Positions 11,650 to 23,039 of a stretch of 64,000 nucleotides of DNA are shown one piece after another. The stretch is from Lolium rigidum. Its lineage: Eukaryota > Streptophyta > Magnoliopsida > Poales > Poaceae. Positions within the stretch are counted from its first letter, which is position 1, and each line of letters begins with the position of its first letter. The notes beneath the pieces were generated by a model. That model was given only the letters and a program-made list of their open reading frames with translations, was not told the origin of the DNA and ran no database searches. The DNA lies in the NCBI RefSeq assembly GCF_022539505.1, contig NC_061512.1, forward strand, positions 251,736,510-251,800,509. Reading direction: 5' to 3'. The position numbers and the translations under genes were made by a program.

Positions 11650-13600
11650 GTGAACTGCCCATATGCGAGCCTAGCTTATTTATCGCGGCCACGATTTGGA
11701 CTGCCCCTTCAGTTTTAAACTGAATTTTGTTCATCGATAATTCGGGTAGTGAGAAATTTTAACATATACTGTAACATTTATCAGTCTTTTAGGTAACCGT
11801 CAATTTGGTTCGTTGTTCGCTCTTAAACCTACATTTCTGAATGTAATTGTATCGGCAGACGATCAACAAGGAGAGCACGTGGTAACTCATACCCCGTGCA
11901 TAATGCTTGTGAGCCGAGAGAGAGATAGAGAGAGGCACGGAGAAATACCTTGGTGCCGGTTGTAGTATATTCACCTCGGCCGCTGACACAAGAGCGCGCG
12001 GATTTGTTCTCTCGGAAAGGGGCGACCGCAACGACAAGATGAGAATCAAGAACTTCGAGGTGTTAGGGGGAAGAGACATGCATTGATGCATCAGGGTTAG
12101 TGTGGGTGTGCTGCGGCAAAAGTCTCGCATGGGACTTGCGGTTTTGAGGGTTTGTTAACCTGGTGGTTTTTTTGCCATGGGAAGCTAGCCACATAAGGGG
12201 TTTAGTGCTTTTAATCACTAATCTTGAATTGTTATCTTTTATTGACCAATCAGAGGTTAAAATGTATCCTCCAAATTAAAATGAGTTTATCATACTAACC
12301 ACCGAAATTAGTCTCGGTTATTAGATTCTGATACCATTTTTCGTGTTTTGTGCCATGCCGGACAATTTTTCCTAGTACGACTAGAAGAAAATTGTCCTTC
12401 AAGAAGATTGGACAGCACCCGAAGCGATCCCCGTTGCTTATTTTCTCTAAGGAATTTACTATTGGGGCATGTAGAATAGGTTATAGGACACGTAGTACGA
12501 TGATTACTCGGGTGAAAGAGAGAGAAAAAGATTTTTATTTTCTCTTGGCTATGAGATGATCTCTTAACAAGAAAGGTAGGACGTTTCTCTCCATTGTATT
12601 ACATGTTTTATCTTTTTGTTTGTGGGTAATGAGATGGCTTATCTTAGTCACACAGTTTCTAATTTTCTTTCAGAAAAACCATGCCAAAATTTAAGAAATA
12701 TGCAAACAATAATTTTTAGAGATAGCGTAAAAAAATCACCATATAACATGTTCTTTGTTTTCTCTGAACACCAGGAAACGAGTAAGATAAAAATGTCTTA
12801 TCATTATCAACCACTGTGCTTATGAACGTGTGGTGTTTGCCAATTTGTCATAGACAAGAAAACCCACACTCCTGTTTCTGTTTGCGGTGAACAAAGCCCA
12901 CAGGCCATCATGCATTCCTGCTTGTCTGTAGCCTGACCAAATCATAGGTCCGAAGCCGAACAGCGCTACATGCTTGTTATCTCTCTTTCAAGAGTTTATT
13001 CAGTGGGCTTTCTTCTTAAGCACTTACAATAGGTTTGTAAAGCTACCATGGTTTGTAGAGAGAAAGGAAAAGGAAATTTGAGCGGAGGCCCGTTGATGAC
13101 ACCACTCTCTATTGGCACGAACGAGAACTAACAGGGGCGCAGGGCATTATTTTTTTCAAAATGGGAATTAAAACCCCGGTTTCTGCATCATGATGATGCA
13201 CATGATCTTTTATTAATAATTTACGAGTATAAGACATTATTACTTTGTATTTTTGTGTGTGTTTTCCTTTCTGTTTTTGTACCCATGCCACGACAAAGTT
13301 AACAACCTGTCAAGTTCCAATATAAAAGTTGACAACCTCTCTAAAGCTCTAATAAAAAGAAATCACAAATGTACAAAGGATTCGCCTGTTGGCCTTTTGC
13401 CCCCGTTTCTCCTCTTCTTGTTCCATAGTATCATACTGGTATGCATAAATGGTACTGCACATCCCCTCTTGACTGTTTGAACAACAAAATACGGGCCAAG
13501 TCTCATAAATTAATTTATCCTCACCAAATTTTACGCGTAATCGCTCCACGTAACGTAACGATAGACCATCCAGAGTCCTGAATGAGTAAAAGGAAGCATG
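11650..13600. other. Intergenic, nothing recognised
   Basis: Nearly 2 kb of flank left of the CACTA element. No supported coding region, inverted repeat or RNA gene was seen. Confidence 0.35.
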
Positions 13601-13764
13601 TCGGGAATAGACACTACACCACGGTATAGATATAGGGGCACTTGTCCTAGTGGCATCTGTCAAAGTGCCCCTAATAGTAGCCAATTAGTGGCACCTTTCC
13701 GAAGTGCCCATAATTGTATATCTATTGGGCCACTTCTCAAATGCCCCAATATGTGTATACCTAC

Positions 13765-16738
13765 GAAAGAAGTCCAAATCATCCCCCTAAGTATGAGGTT
13801 TGGGGCGGTAACCCCCTTATGTTTTAAGTGGGGCAAATGACCCCCCTAAGTATCAAATACCGGACAAAATACCCCCCCGGGCATTGGTTAGCTGTTTTGT
13901 GAGCGGATTTGGCCACGTGTACTCTGGTTTTGCTCCACGCTGGCACGGTTGAGCCGCACCGCACATGATTTCGTCAAACCACACCTGGGCGAGCCGCAAA
14001 CCCTCCTCCCCATCGTTGACCGCCTCCTGCTCCTACCCAAATCCGACCGCGAGCCTCTGCATCCTCCCCAAATCCGGCCGCGTGCATCCTCCCCAAATCC
14101 GGCCGCGAGCCTCTGCGTCCTCCCCAAATCCGGACGCGTTCGTCTTTCACATCGCCCCGGGAACTGTTGACCGGCATTGCGATGGAGGTGGAGGGATCTC
14201 AGGTTGTGGGGAGGTGGTGCCTGATGCCGGCGATGAAAGAAGGGGCAGAAATTGAGGAAGCGGCGGCAGCGTTGATGGATCTTGCTGGGGTGGAGAAGCA
14301 GCAGAAAATTTGCGCCTCGTTCTAGGCTGGATATGCAGCGTCTGGGTGTGGACTGTGGAGTGCAGGCGCAAGGGAACCGAGCTCGTGATCAGGTGGGATT
14401 CCGATTTCAAGGTGCGTTGTCTGATCGAAATGCAGACTTCTACCATGGCATATCTGAGGGATGGCGCAGCAAAGGCCATGTCTTGCTCTGAGAAGACGAT
14501 GTGCTCTGAGCACATGTCTGAGGTGATTGAGACATGGTTTCCACAAGTCGAAGAGCAACTGCCTGGGTTCAATGACAAGTAAATGGCATGGTACAGAAGA
14601 AGTAGAAAAATACTTTTGGAGAATGTTAGAGGTAGTTGCAGTTGCAGATGATTTGCAATTAGTAGGAGTAGTGCAGTTGGTAGCTAGGTATTAGGAAAGA
14701 ACTATCCAATGATCAGCTTTTGGAGATGGTTGGAGTTGATTAGCACCTGAGTACCAGTAGTGTAGTTAGTACCAACGATCATCTTTGTTTTGTAAATGAA
14801 ACATATTTGTACTCTGTAATCAGACTAGCAATGAAATGTTGTCACCTTTTAGTGTGAATATATGTCACATGTTTGTCCAAATCGATCTGTGAAAGATAAA
14901 TAGCATGTGAATATCACTTGGTATTGTCATTGTTGCTTTTTTGTAGATTGGATTTAAATGGTGAAAAGAAAAAGGATGTGATATTTCGAGAAGCTATTGT
15001 CAGTTGCTACTGATCTCTGGGAAATGTATGTCTCTTACTCACTGTTATAAGGCAGCAACCATATTGACAGAATTTTGTTGATAGCAAGTATTTAGTCAGC
15101 AACCATATTGTCACACAAACATATGTGGAAAACAAGCATTTGGACACAAGTTTTTTGGGCAGCAAGTATTTGGATAGCTAGTTTTTAAAATTTGAACACA
15201 AACATTTGTTGTAGCTTGTAGTATTAATATAGACAGCCGCACTTTCTGTTGGTACTAATTTTGAGCAATTCTGGAGCATTTAGCAGCCAACTTCTGTGTC
15301 AATTTTGCACACAGCATAGTATGCTTGAAACAATGTACTTCATAAAAAATGAATTCTTCTTGCATTTTGCTTGATTTCTGCTCTTTCTCTCCAAGCATTC
15401 TTGTTTTCACTATTTTCTTCAGTTCAAGCGCTTGTTCTCTGTAACAAATGGCCTCTTCATCATCAACACTACTATCTACACTACCTTCTTCATGAACATC
15501 ATCATACTCACTATCTGAACTGTCCTCGACATCTTCATGTGCGCTCACATCAAGAATGTCTTTGCCTTTTTCTTTCGCATGCACTGTTGCCCTCACAACT
15601 GGCAAATTCTTAGCAACAGTTTGCTGGAGTTGCTACTGAACTTCCTGATCTAGTTTCTCAATTAGCTGCCCTTCTTGGTGCTGGGAATGCTAAAATTGAT
15701 GCTCCCGTCGGTGCTTGTCATGCATTTCTGAGTGATGCTCATGCATTTCTACTGTTGATCATGTACATGTTCTTCCTGTTGCTCTGGAATGCTGGTATTT
15801 CTGAAATTGCTGCTCCTGTAGGTGATGTCCATGCATTTCTTGTTGCTGCTCGTGATGTTCTTCTGAATATTGTTCCTCTTGAAATCCTTGCTCCTCAGCC
15901 CCATCTTCTTCTGATCGATCAGCTATCGCATTCTCCTGCAATTTTGCATAGATGTTACTGTATGTTGTACTAGCACGAAAAATGAAATATTTTCTCAAGT
16001 TATATGCCTAACACACATGAACAGAAAATCTTTATGTACTCGCATTCCCTACAGGAAATAGTTTCTGAAATTTTTGCAAAGATCTGGACTTGTTCCTTGT
16101 TTTTTTAGTAACTGAATTAAAAAAACCTCTCCTTTCTCATCGTAGATTTCAGAGAGGAACTGATCTGCTCTTGCAGGAAGGGGATGAGGGATGTAGGGGT
16201 TCCATGAACTCACATGCTCGACATAGCGGCACTACAATCAGCAGATGATGCCGCCGATCGTCCGCCGTCGCCTCTATCCAGGAGTAACCGTCGAGGCCGT
16301 CCTCGACATGGAGGCGCCATGGCTGCAGCGAGAGCACACAAGGTTAGGCCAACTGCTGCGGAGGAGAGCTGCGCCGGATCGTCAACCAACAGCCGTCGAT
16401 CATCAACATACCTCGCCGCCGTCGTCGGGAGAGAAGATGGCAGCGGGCGATGGCGCACTGCTCTCCACAGACCACGCGCGGCGTGCGTCTTGATGCAGGT
16501 GACGACCAGGTGCGTCCGTGCGGCCCGCCCAGGTGAGTCTTGACCTGGTCCGTCTCAACCATGCTTGCGTGGCCTATTTGTTGTGTCCACCGTGGCCAAA
16601 TCCGCTCACAAAACAGCTAACCAATGCCCAGGGGTGTATTTTGTCCGGTATTTGATACTTAGAGGGGTAATTTGCCCCACTTAAAACATAAGGGGGTTAC
16701 CGCCCCAAACCTCATAGGGGGTGATTTGGACTTCTTTG
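13765..16738. mobile_element. Mutator-like element with ~145-bp inverted ends
   Basis: The left end (13,765 to about 13,912) and right end (about 16,598-16,738) are inverted copies. The left starts GAAAGAAGTCCAAATCA and the right ends in the complement, GATTTGGACTTCTTTG. Both then carry the same GGTTTGGGGCGGTAACCCCC, the AAGTGGGGCAAAT-type block and AAAACAGCTAACCAATGC. The element is flanked by a perfect 10-bp duplication GTATACCTAC (13,755-13,764 and 16,739-16,748). Long inverted ends and a 9-11-bp duplication are Mutator hallmarks. It sits inside the CACTA left subterminal region. Confidence 0.88.
15255..15605 (-). pseudogene. Possible MuDR-type transposase N-terminal remnant
   Basis: This open stretch on the minus strand is strongly acidic (DVEDSSDSEYDDVHEEG, then SSVDDEEA) and is followed by a basic helix-like piece (ALELKKIVKTRM). 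That pattern is common just upstream of the MULE transposase domain in plant MuDR proteins. A Gln/Glu/His-rich open stretch at 15,759-15,998 on the same strand may belong to it. No DDE or zinc-finger motif is visible anywhere in the element. Lying inside a Mutator-like element supports the idea, but it could equally be captured host sequence. Confidence 0.35.
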
Positions 16739-16748
16739 GTATACCTAC

Positions 16749-16996
16749 TAGGGCACTTTTTGAAGTGCCCCAATAGATGTATACCTTTTGGGGCACTTTT
16801 AAGTGCCACAATTGATCATTACTCACCTGAACAACTATCACCTTTAGCTCACCTGCCGGCTGCTGCGACACCGCTGCCAGCCCGCCGCGCACGCCATCGT
16901 CGTCCTCCTCGAACGCGCAGTCGTAGAGAGTGGTTGGGCAGAATACGGGCGAGAGACGCGGAAGGGGAGGAGTGGACTTTCCTGCCCCATCTCTTA
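16749..16996. other. CACTA own sequence with a GC-rich possible captured exon
   Basis: The first part (to about 16,815) holds CACTA subterminal palindromes. From about 16,835 it becomes GC-rich and exon-like. On the minus strand one frame reads CPTTLYDCAFEEDDDG and on to QQPAGELKVIVVQ, without a stop, through 16,990-16,830. I do not recognise the parent gene. It could be captured host DNA or chance. Confidence 0.25.
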
Positions 16997-17938
16997 GGGC
17001 ATCTCCAACGGGACGACGCAAACGGATGATGAGCGACCGTTTGCATCCGCTCGAGCCGAAAATCCGTTTGGAACACGCTCCAGCGGGCGATGTATAGTGA
17101 CCGGGCCATTCGCAGCGACGCAAACCCGGCGCATATTTGCGCCTGGGATGCGTCGCGGCGGACGTTGCACGGACGCCCCAAATGACCGCTCCCTTTTCCA
17201 CCGGGCCCGCCTGGCAGTGAGCCTGTATCGTGGGCATCGCTTCCGCGGTCAGCGTTTCTGCGTCTGCGCCAGAGACTTCGCCATCAATGTCGTAGCTGGC
17301 TCTTCTGCGCGCGCACTGGCGGGCGGCGGCTGGGCTTCTGCGCTGCCTTCAATGGCATCGTTTCCCGCGCGCGGCCGGCCTTAAAAGTCGACCGACATCG
17401 TTCCTGCCATCGCCCACACCTCCACTCCCACCACCGCCGCCGCAGCACCATGGGGAAGAAGAACGACTTCGAGGCGTCCGGCAGCGGCACCAAGAAGACG
17501 GAGCGGCCGCATAGAATGCCGCTGCCCGTCAGCGTGGCGCGGCTGATGCACGCGAACTGGACGCCGTGCGACGGCTGGGGGGACATGCACATGCCTGGCT
17601 GCTGGCGGCTGAGCTAGCTCCGAGTGCCCGTCCCGCCCGTGCCTGCGCGCGAGCCATATAGGAGCGCCGAGATCCGGTGCAGGGGCGGTACCTACCGCCG
17701 GACCTCCGCGCCGATCCCGCCTACGCTATCGACTCCGACACCTGGCGCACCTTTGTGAGACCGAGAAGGATACAAGGAGGAGGGCGGGCTTCCTCAGCGA
17801 CAGGGACTGCCCTTTTGACCGTCCACCGACGCCTCGTCGTCAAACACGGTAGGCGCCGACGCCTGCACAGGACGATGACAACGACGACGACACAGGGACG
17901 ACGACGAGGACGAGGACTACCGCGACGTGCTGGCCTAC

Positions 17939-19685
17939 TGATGTCTACGGGAGCTTCTATTCTTGTAGACAGTGTTGGGCCTCCAAGAGCAGAGGTTTGT
18001 AGAACAGCAGCAAGTTTCCCTTAAGTGGATACCCAAGGTTTATCGAACTCAGGGAGGAAGAGGTCAAAGATATCCCTCTCATGCAACCCCGCAACCACAA
18101 AGCAAGAAGTCTCTTGTGTCCCCAACACACCAAATAGGTGCACTAGTTCGGCGAAGAGATAGTGAAATACAGGTGGTATAAATAAGTATGAGCAAGTAGC
18201 AACGGTGCCGGAAAAGTGCTTGGCGTGTAGTTGATGGTGGTGGTATTGCAGCAGTAGTAACGCAAAGAAACATAGAACAGAAGGTAGTAACTCAGCGGTA
18301 GTAACGCAGCGATAGTAAACAAGCAGTAGTAACTCGGCAGTATTTAGGAACAAGGCCTAGGGATTACACTTTCACTAGTGGACACTCTCAACATCGATCA
18401 CATAACAGCAACGGATAAATGCATACTCTACACTTTTGTTGGATGATGAACACATTGCGTAGGATTACACGAACCCTCAATGCCGGAGTTAACAAGCTCC
18501 ACAATAATGCTCATGTTTAAGTAACCTTTAGTGTAAGATAGATCAACGAGACTAAACCAAGTACTAGCATAGCATGCACACTCGTCACCTTCATGCATAT
18601 GTAGGAGGAATAGATCACATCAATATTATCATAGCAATAGTTAATTCCATAATCCGCAAGAGATCATGATCATAGCATAAACCAAGTACTAACACGGTGC
18701 ACGCACTCGTCACCTTTGCACACATGCAGGAGGAATAAACTACTTTAATAACAAATCACTAGAGTAGCACATGGATAAATTGTGATACAACATGCTGCAA
18801 TCATAAAGAGATATAAATAAGCACCTCACTATACCATTCAATGAGTAAGTATTCTGTGAAATCTAGCCTAAGAGACCCACACGGTGCACACACTGTCACC
18901 TTTACACACGTGGGACCAGGAGTCTCCGGAGATCACATAAGTAAAACTCACTTGACTAGCATAATGACATCTAGATTACAAGCATCATCATATGAATCTC
19001 AATCATGTAAGGCAGCTCATGAGATTATTGTATTGACACACATAGGAGAGAGATGAACCACATAGCTACCGGTACAGCCCCGAGCCTCGATGGAGAACTA
19101 CTCCCTCCTCATGGGAGCAACAGCGGTGATGAAGATGGCGGTGGAGATGGCAGCGGTGTCGATGGAGAAGCCTTCCGGGGGCACTTCCCCGCTCCGGCAG
19201 GGTGCCGGAACGGAGATCCTGTCCCCCGGATCTTGGCTTCGCGATGGCGGCGGCTCGGCAGGTTTCCGTGGGTTTCGTCAATTGGTATCGGGTTTTCCGA
19301 TCCAGGGGGCTTTATATAGGCGAAGAGGCGGCGCAGGAGGGCTGACAGGGGGCCACACCATAGGGCGGCGCGGCCCCCCTCCGGCCGCGCCGGCCTAGGG
19401 TTTGGTGGCCCCGTGGCCCCCTCTCGGTCCTTCCCGGGTGTTCTGGATGCTTCCGATGAAAATAGGAACTTTGGCGTTGATTTCGTCCGATTCCGAGAAT
19501 ATTTCGTTACTAGGATTTCCGAAACCAAAAACAGCGAGAAAACAGAACCGGCACTTCGGCATCTTGTTAATAGGTTAGTTCCGGAAAATGCACGAATATG
19601 ACATAAAGTGTGCATAAAACATGTAGATAACATCAATAATGTGGCATGGAACACAAGAAATTATCGATACGTTGGAGACGTATCA
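17939..19685 (-). repeat. 3' LTR of element A
   Basis: Reads, on the minus strand, from TGATACGTCTCCAACGTATC to GTAGACATCA. It differs from its partner at 23,040 mostly by small CAG/CGAG and CTG/CTCG indels. Confidence 0.92.
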
Positions 19686-19700
19686 GCATCCCCAAGCTTA
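19686..19700 (-). other. Polypurine tract of element A
   Basis: The minus strand reads TAAGCTTGGGGATGC directly before the 3' LTR. The same AAGCTTGGGGATG block sits next to the 3' LTR of elements B, C and D in this window. Confidence 0.7.
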
Positions 19701-22136
19701 GTTCCGCTCGTCCCGAGCAGGGTAAAACGATAACAAAGATAATTTCCGGAGTGACATGCCATCATAAACTTGATCATACTATTTGTAAAGCATATGTAGT
19801 GAATGCAGCGATCATAACAATGGTAATGACATGAGTAAACAACTGAATCATAAAGCAAAGACTTTTCATGAATAGCACTTCAAGACAAGCATCAATAAGT
19901 CTTGCATAAGAGTTAACTCATAAAGCAATAATTCAAAGCAAAGGTATTGACGCAACACAAAAGAAGATTAAGTTTCAGCGGTTGCTTTCAACTTGTAACA
20001 TGTATATCTCATGGATAATTGTCAATGCAAAGCAATATAACAAATGCAATATGCAAATATGTAAGAATCAATGCACAGTTCACACAAGTGTTTGCTTCTT
20101 GAGGTGGAGAGAAATAGGTGAACTGACTCAACAATGAAAGTAAAAGAATGGTCCTTCATAGAGGAAAAGCATCGATTGCTATATTTGTGCTAGAGCTTTG
20201 ATTTTGAAAACATATAGAGAGCATAAAAATAAAGTTTTGAGAGGTGTATGTTGTTGTCAACGAATGGTAGCGGGTACTCTAACCCCCTTGCCAGACAAAC
20301 CTTCAAAGAGCGGCTCCCATTTTATTTTATTTTTGGATGGCACTCCTTCCAACCTTTCTTTCACAAACCATGGCTAACCGAATCATCGGGTGCCTGCCAA
20401 CAATCTCATACCATGAAGGAGTGCCCTTTTATTTTAGTTTTATTATGATGACACTCCTCCCAACCTTTGCTTACACAAGCCATGGCTAACCGAATCCTTC
20501 GGGTGCCGTCCAACAATCACATACCATGGAGGAGTGTCTATTTTTGGTTAATTAATTTGGGACTGGGAATCCCATTGCCGGCTCTTTTTGCAAAATTATT
20601 GGATAAGCGGATGAAGCCACTAGTCCATTGGTGAAAGTTGCCCAACAAGATTGAAAGATAAACACCACATACTTCCTCATGAGCTATAAAACATTGACAC
20701 AAATAAGAGGTAATAAATTTTGAATTGTTTAAAGGTAGCACTCAAGCAATTTACTTTGGAATGGCGGAGAAACACCATGTAGTAGGTAGGTATGGTGGAC
20801 ACAAATGGCATAGTGGTTGACTCAAGTATTTTGGATGCATGAGAAGTATTCCCTCTCGATACAAGGTTTAGGCTAGCAAGGTTGTTTGAGGCAAACACAA
20901 GGATGAACTAGTACAGCAAAACTCACATAAAAGACATATTACAAGTATTATAAGACTATACATCGTCTTCCTTGTTGTTCAAACACCTTACTAGAAATTA
21001 TCTAGACCTTAGAGAGACCAATTATGCAAACCAAATTTTAGCATGCTCTATGTATTTCTTCATTAATAGGTGCAAAGTATATGATGCAAGAGCTTAAACA
21101 TGAGCACAACAATTGCCAAGTATCACATTACCCAAGACATTATAGCAATTACTACATGTATCATTTTCCAATTCCAACCATATAACAATTTAACGAAGAG
21201 GAAACTTCGCCATGAATATTATGAGCTAAGAACACATGTGTTCATATGAACCAGCGGAGCGTGTCTCTCTCCCACACAAGCATGATGTAATCCAATTTAT
21301 TCAAACAAAAACAAAAACAAAAGCACACAAACAGACGCTCCAAGAAAAAGCACATAAGATGTGATGGAATAAAAATATAGTTTCGGGGAGGAACCCGATA
21401 ATGTTGTCGATGAAGAAGGGGATGCCTTGGGCATCCCCAAGCTTAGACGCTTGAGTCTTCTTGATATATGCAGGGGTGAACCACCGGGTGCATCCCCAAG
21501 CTTAGAGCTTTCACTCTCCTTGATCATAGTATATCATCCTCCTCTCTTGACCCTTGAAAACTTCCTCCACACCAAACTCGAAACAACTCGTTAGAGGGTT
21601 AGTGGACAATAAAAATTCACATGTTCAGAGGTGACACAATCATTCTTAACACTTCTGGACATTGCATAAAGCTACTGGACATTAATGGATCAAAGAAATT
21701 CATCCAACATAGCAAAAGAGGCAATGCGAAATAAAAGGCAGAATCTGTCAAAACAGAACAGTCCGTAAAGATGGATTTTATTAGGCCACCAGACTTGCTC
21801 AAATGAAAATGCTCAAATTGAATGAAAGTTGCGTACATATCTGAGGATCATGCACGTAAATTGGCATAATTTTCTGAGCTTCCTGCAGGGCAGTGGGCTC
21901 AGATTCGTGACAGCAAAGAAATCTGGAACTGCGCAGTAATCCAAATCTAGTACTTACTTTTCTATCAACGACTTTACTTGGCACAACAAAACACAAAACT
22001 AAGATAAGGAGAGGTTGCTACAGTAGTAAACAACTTCCAAGACACAAATATAAAACAAAGTACTGTAGCAAAATAACACATGGGTTATCTCCCAAGAAGT
22101 TCTTTCTTTTTAGCCATTAAGATGGGCTCAGCAGTT

Positions 22137-22784
22137 TTAATGATGCACTCGCAAGAAATAGTATGTGAAGCAAAAGAGAGCATCAAGAGGCAAATTCAAA
22201 ACACATTTAAGTCTAACATGCTTCCTATGCATAGGAATCTTGTAAATGAACAAGTTCATGAGGAGCAAAGTAACAAGCATAGGAAGATAAAACAAGTATA
22301 GCTTCAAAAATTTCAGCACATAGAGAGGTGTTTTAGTAACATGAAAATTTCTACAACCATATTTTCCTCTCTCATAATAACTTTCAGTAGCATCATGAGC
22401 AAACTCAACAATATAACTATCACATAAAGCATTCTTATCATGAGTCTCATGCATAAAATTATTACTCTCCACATAGGCATAATCAATTTTATTAGTTGTA
22501 GTGGGAGCAAATTCAACAAAGTAGCTATCATTATTATTCTCATCAAGTGTAGGAGGCATAGTATAATCACAACAAAATTTACTCTCAGCAGTAAGTGGCA
22601 CCAAAAGACCACTATCATTATAATCATCATATATGGGAGGCAAAGTATCATCAAAGAAAATTTTCTCCTCAATGCTTGGGGGACTAAAAAGATCATGAAA
22701 ACCAGCTTCCCCAAGCTTAGAACTTTCTATATCATTATCAACAATGGTGTTCAAAGCGTTCATACTAATATTACTACCAGACAT
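22137..22784 (-). CDS. Conserved acidic ORF of non-autonomous element A (unknown function)
   Basis: 215 codons, about 230 nt downstream of the primer-binding site, where gag normally begins. I recognise no enzymatic or Gag domain. It contains one full unit of the type LFSPPSIEEKIFFDD with PPIYDDY, a decayed second unit (PPTLDEN), the stretch NDYAYVESNN-like, DSYIVEFAHDAT, GCRNFHVTKTPL, then a hydrophobic segment of about 25 residues (LKLYLFYLPMLVTLLLM...), KIPMHRK and a short tail. It is clearly homologous to 59,684-60,448 in element D. Comparison shows that the first ~40 residues here are lost to a frameshift near 22,785, so this copy is probably not full length. The function is unknown. Confidence 0.6.
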   Translation of the reverse strand: MSGSNISMNALNTIVDNDIESSKLGEAGFHDLFSPPSIEEKIFFDDTLPPIYDDYNDSGLLVPLTAESKFCCDYTMPPTLDENNNDSYFVEFAPTTTNKIDYAYVESNNFMHETHDKNALCDSYIVEFAHDATESYYERGKYGCRNFHVTKTPLYVLKFLKLYLFYLPMLVTLLLMNLFIYKIPMHRKHVRLKCVLNLPLDALFCFTYYFLRVHH

Positions 22785-23011
22785 GCAAATAAGATTTCAT
22801 AGGTTTTTTAATTTTCGCATCAAACAATCCATGTTTTAATTCAGGAAATAGAATAAGAAGCTCACTCTTGTACATTATGCCAAACTAGTGTAAACAAGAA
22901 ACAAAAAGATGCAATTGCAGGATCTAAAGGAAATAGCTTCGAGCACACACACAACGGCGCCGTGAAAAATACTTTACCCGGGACCGTAGTATGAGAGCCT
23001 TTTACCTTTCC

Positions 23012-23031
23012 TCCCCGGCAACGGCGCCGGA
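23012..23031 (-). other. Primer-binding site of element A (tRNA-Asp type)
   Basis: The minus strand reads TCCGGCGCCGTTGCCGGGGA eight bases from the 5' LTR. This is one base off the Athila-type site TGGCGCCGTTGCCGGGGA, which is complementary to the 3' end of tRNA-Asp. Confidence 0.75.
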
Positions 23032-23039
23032 AAAGTGCT

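Noticed and set aside
13965..14582. Overlapping open frames in the Mutator-like element as a host gene
   Set aside because: Frames on both strands overlap, no motif is recognisable and no intron signals organise them.
16659..17237. Minus-strand open frame of 192 codons across the left end of the TIR element
   Set aside because: It crosses the boundaries of the Mutator-like element, the CACTA and the TIR element, so it cannot be one ancestral gene.
19090..19400. Open frames within the LTRs of A, C and D (for example near 19,100-19,650, 24,200-24,650 and 56,460-57,000)
   Set aside because: They lie in GC-rich LTR promoter and leader sequence, recur in every LTR copy and carry no protein motif.
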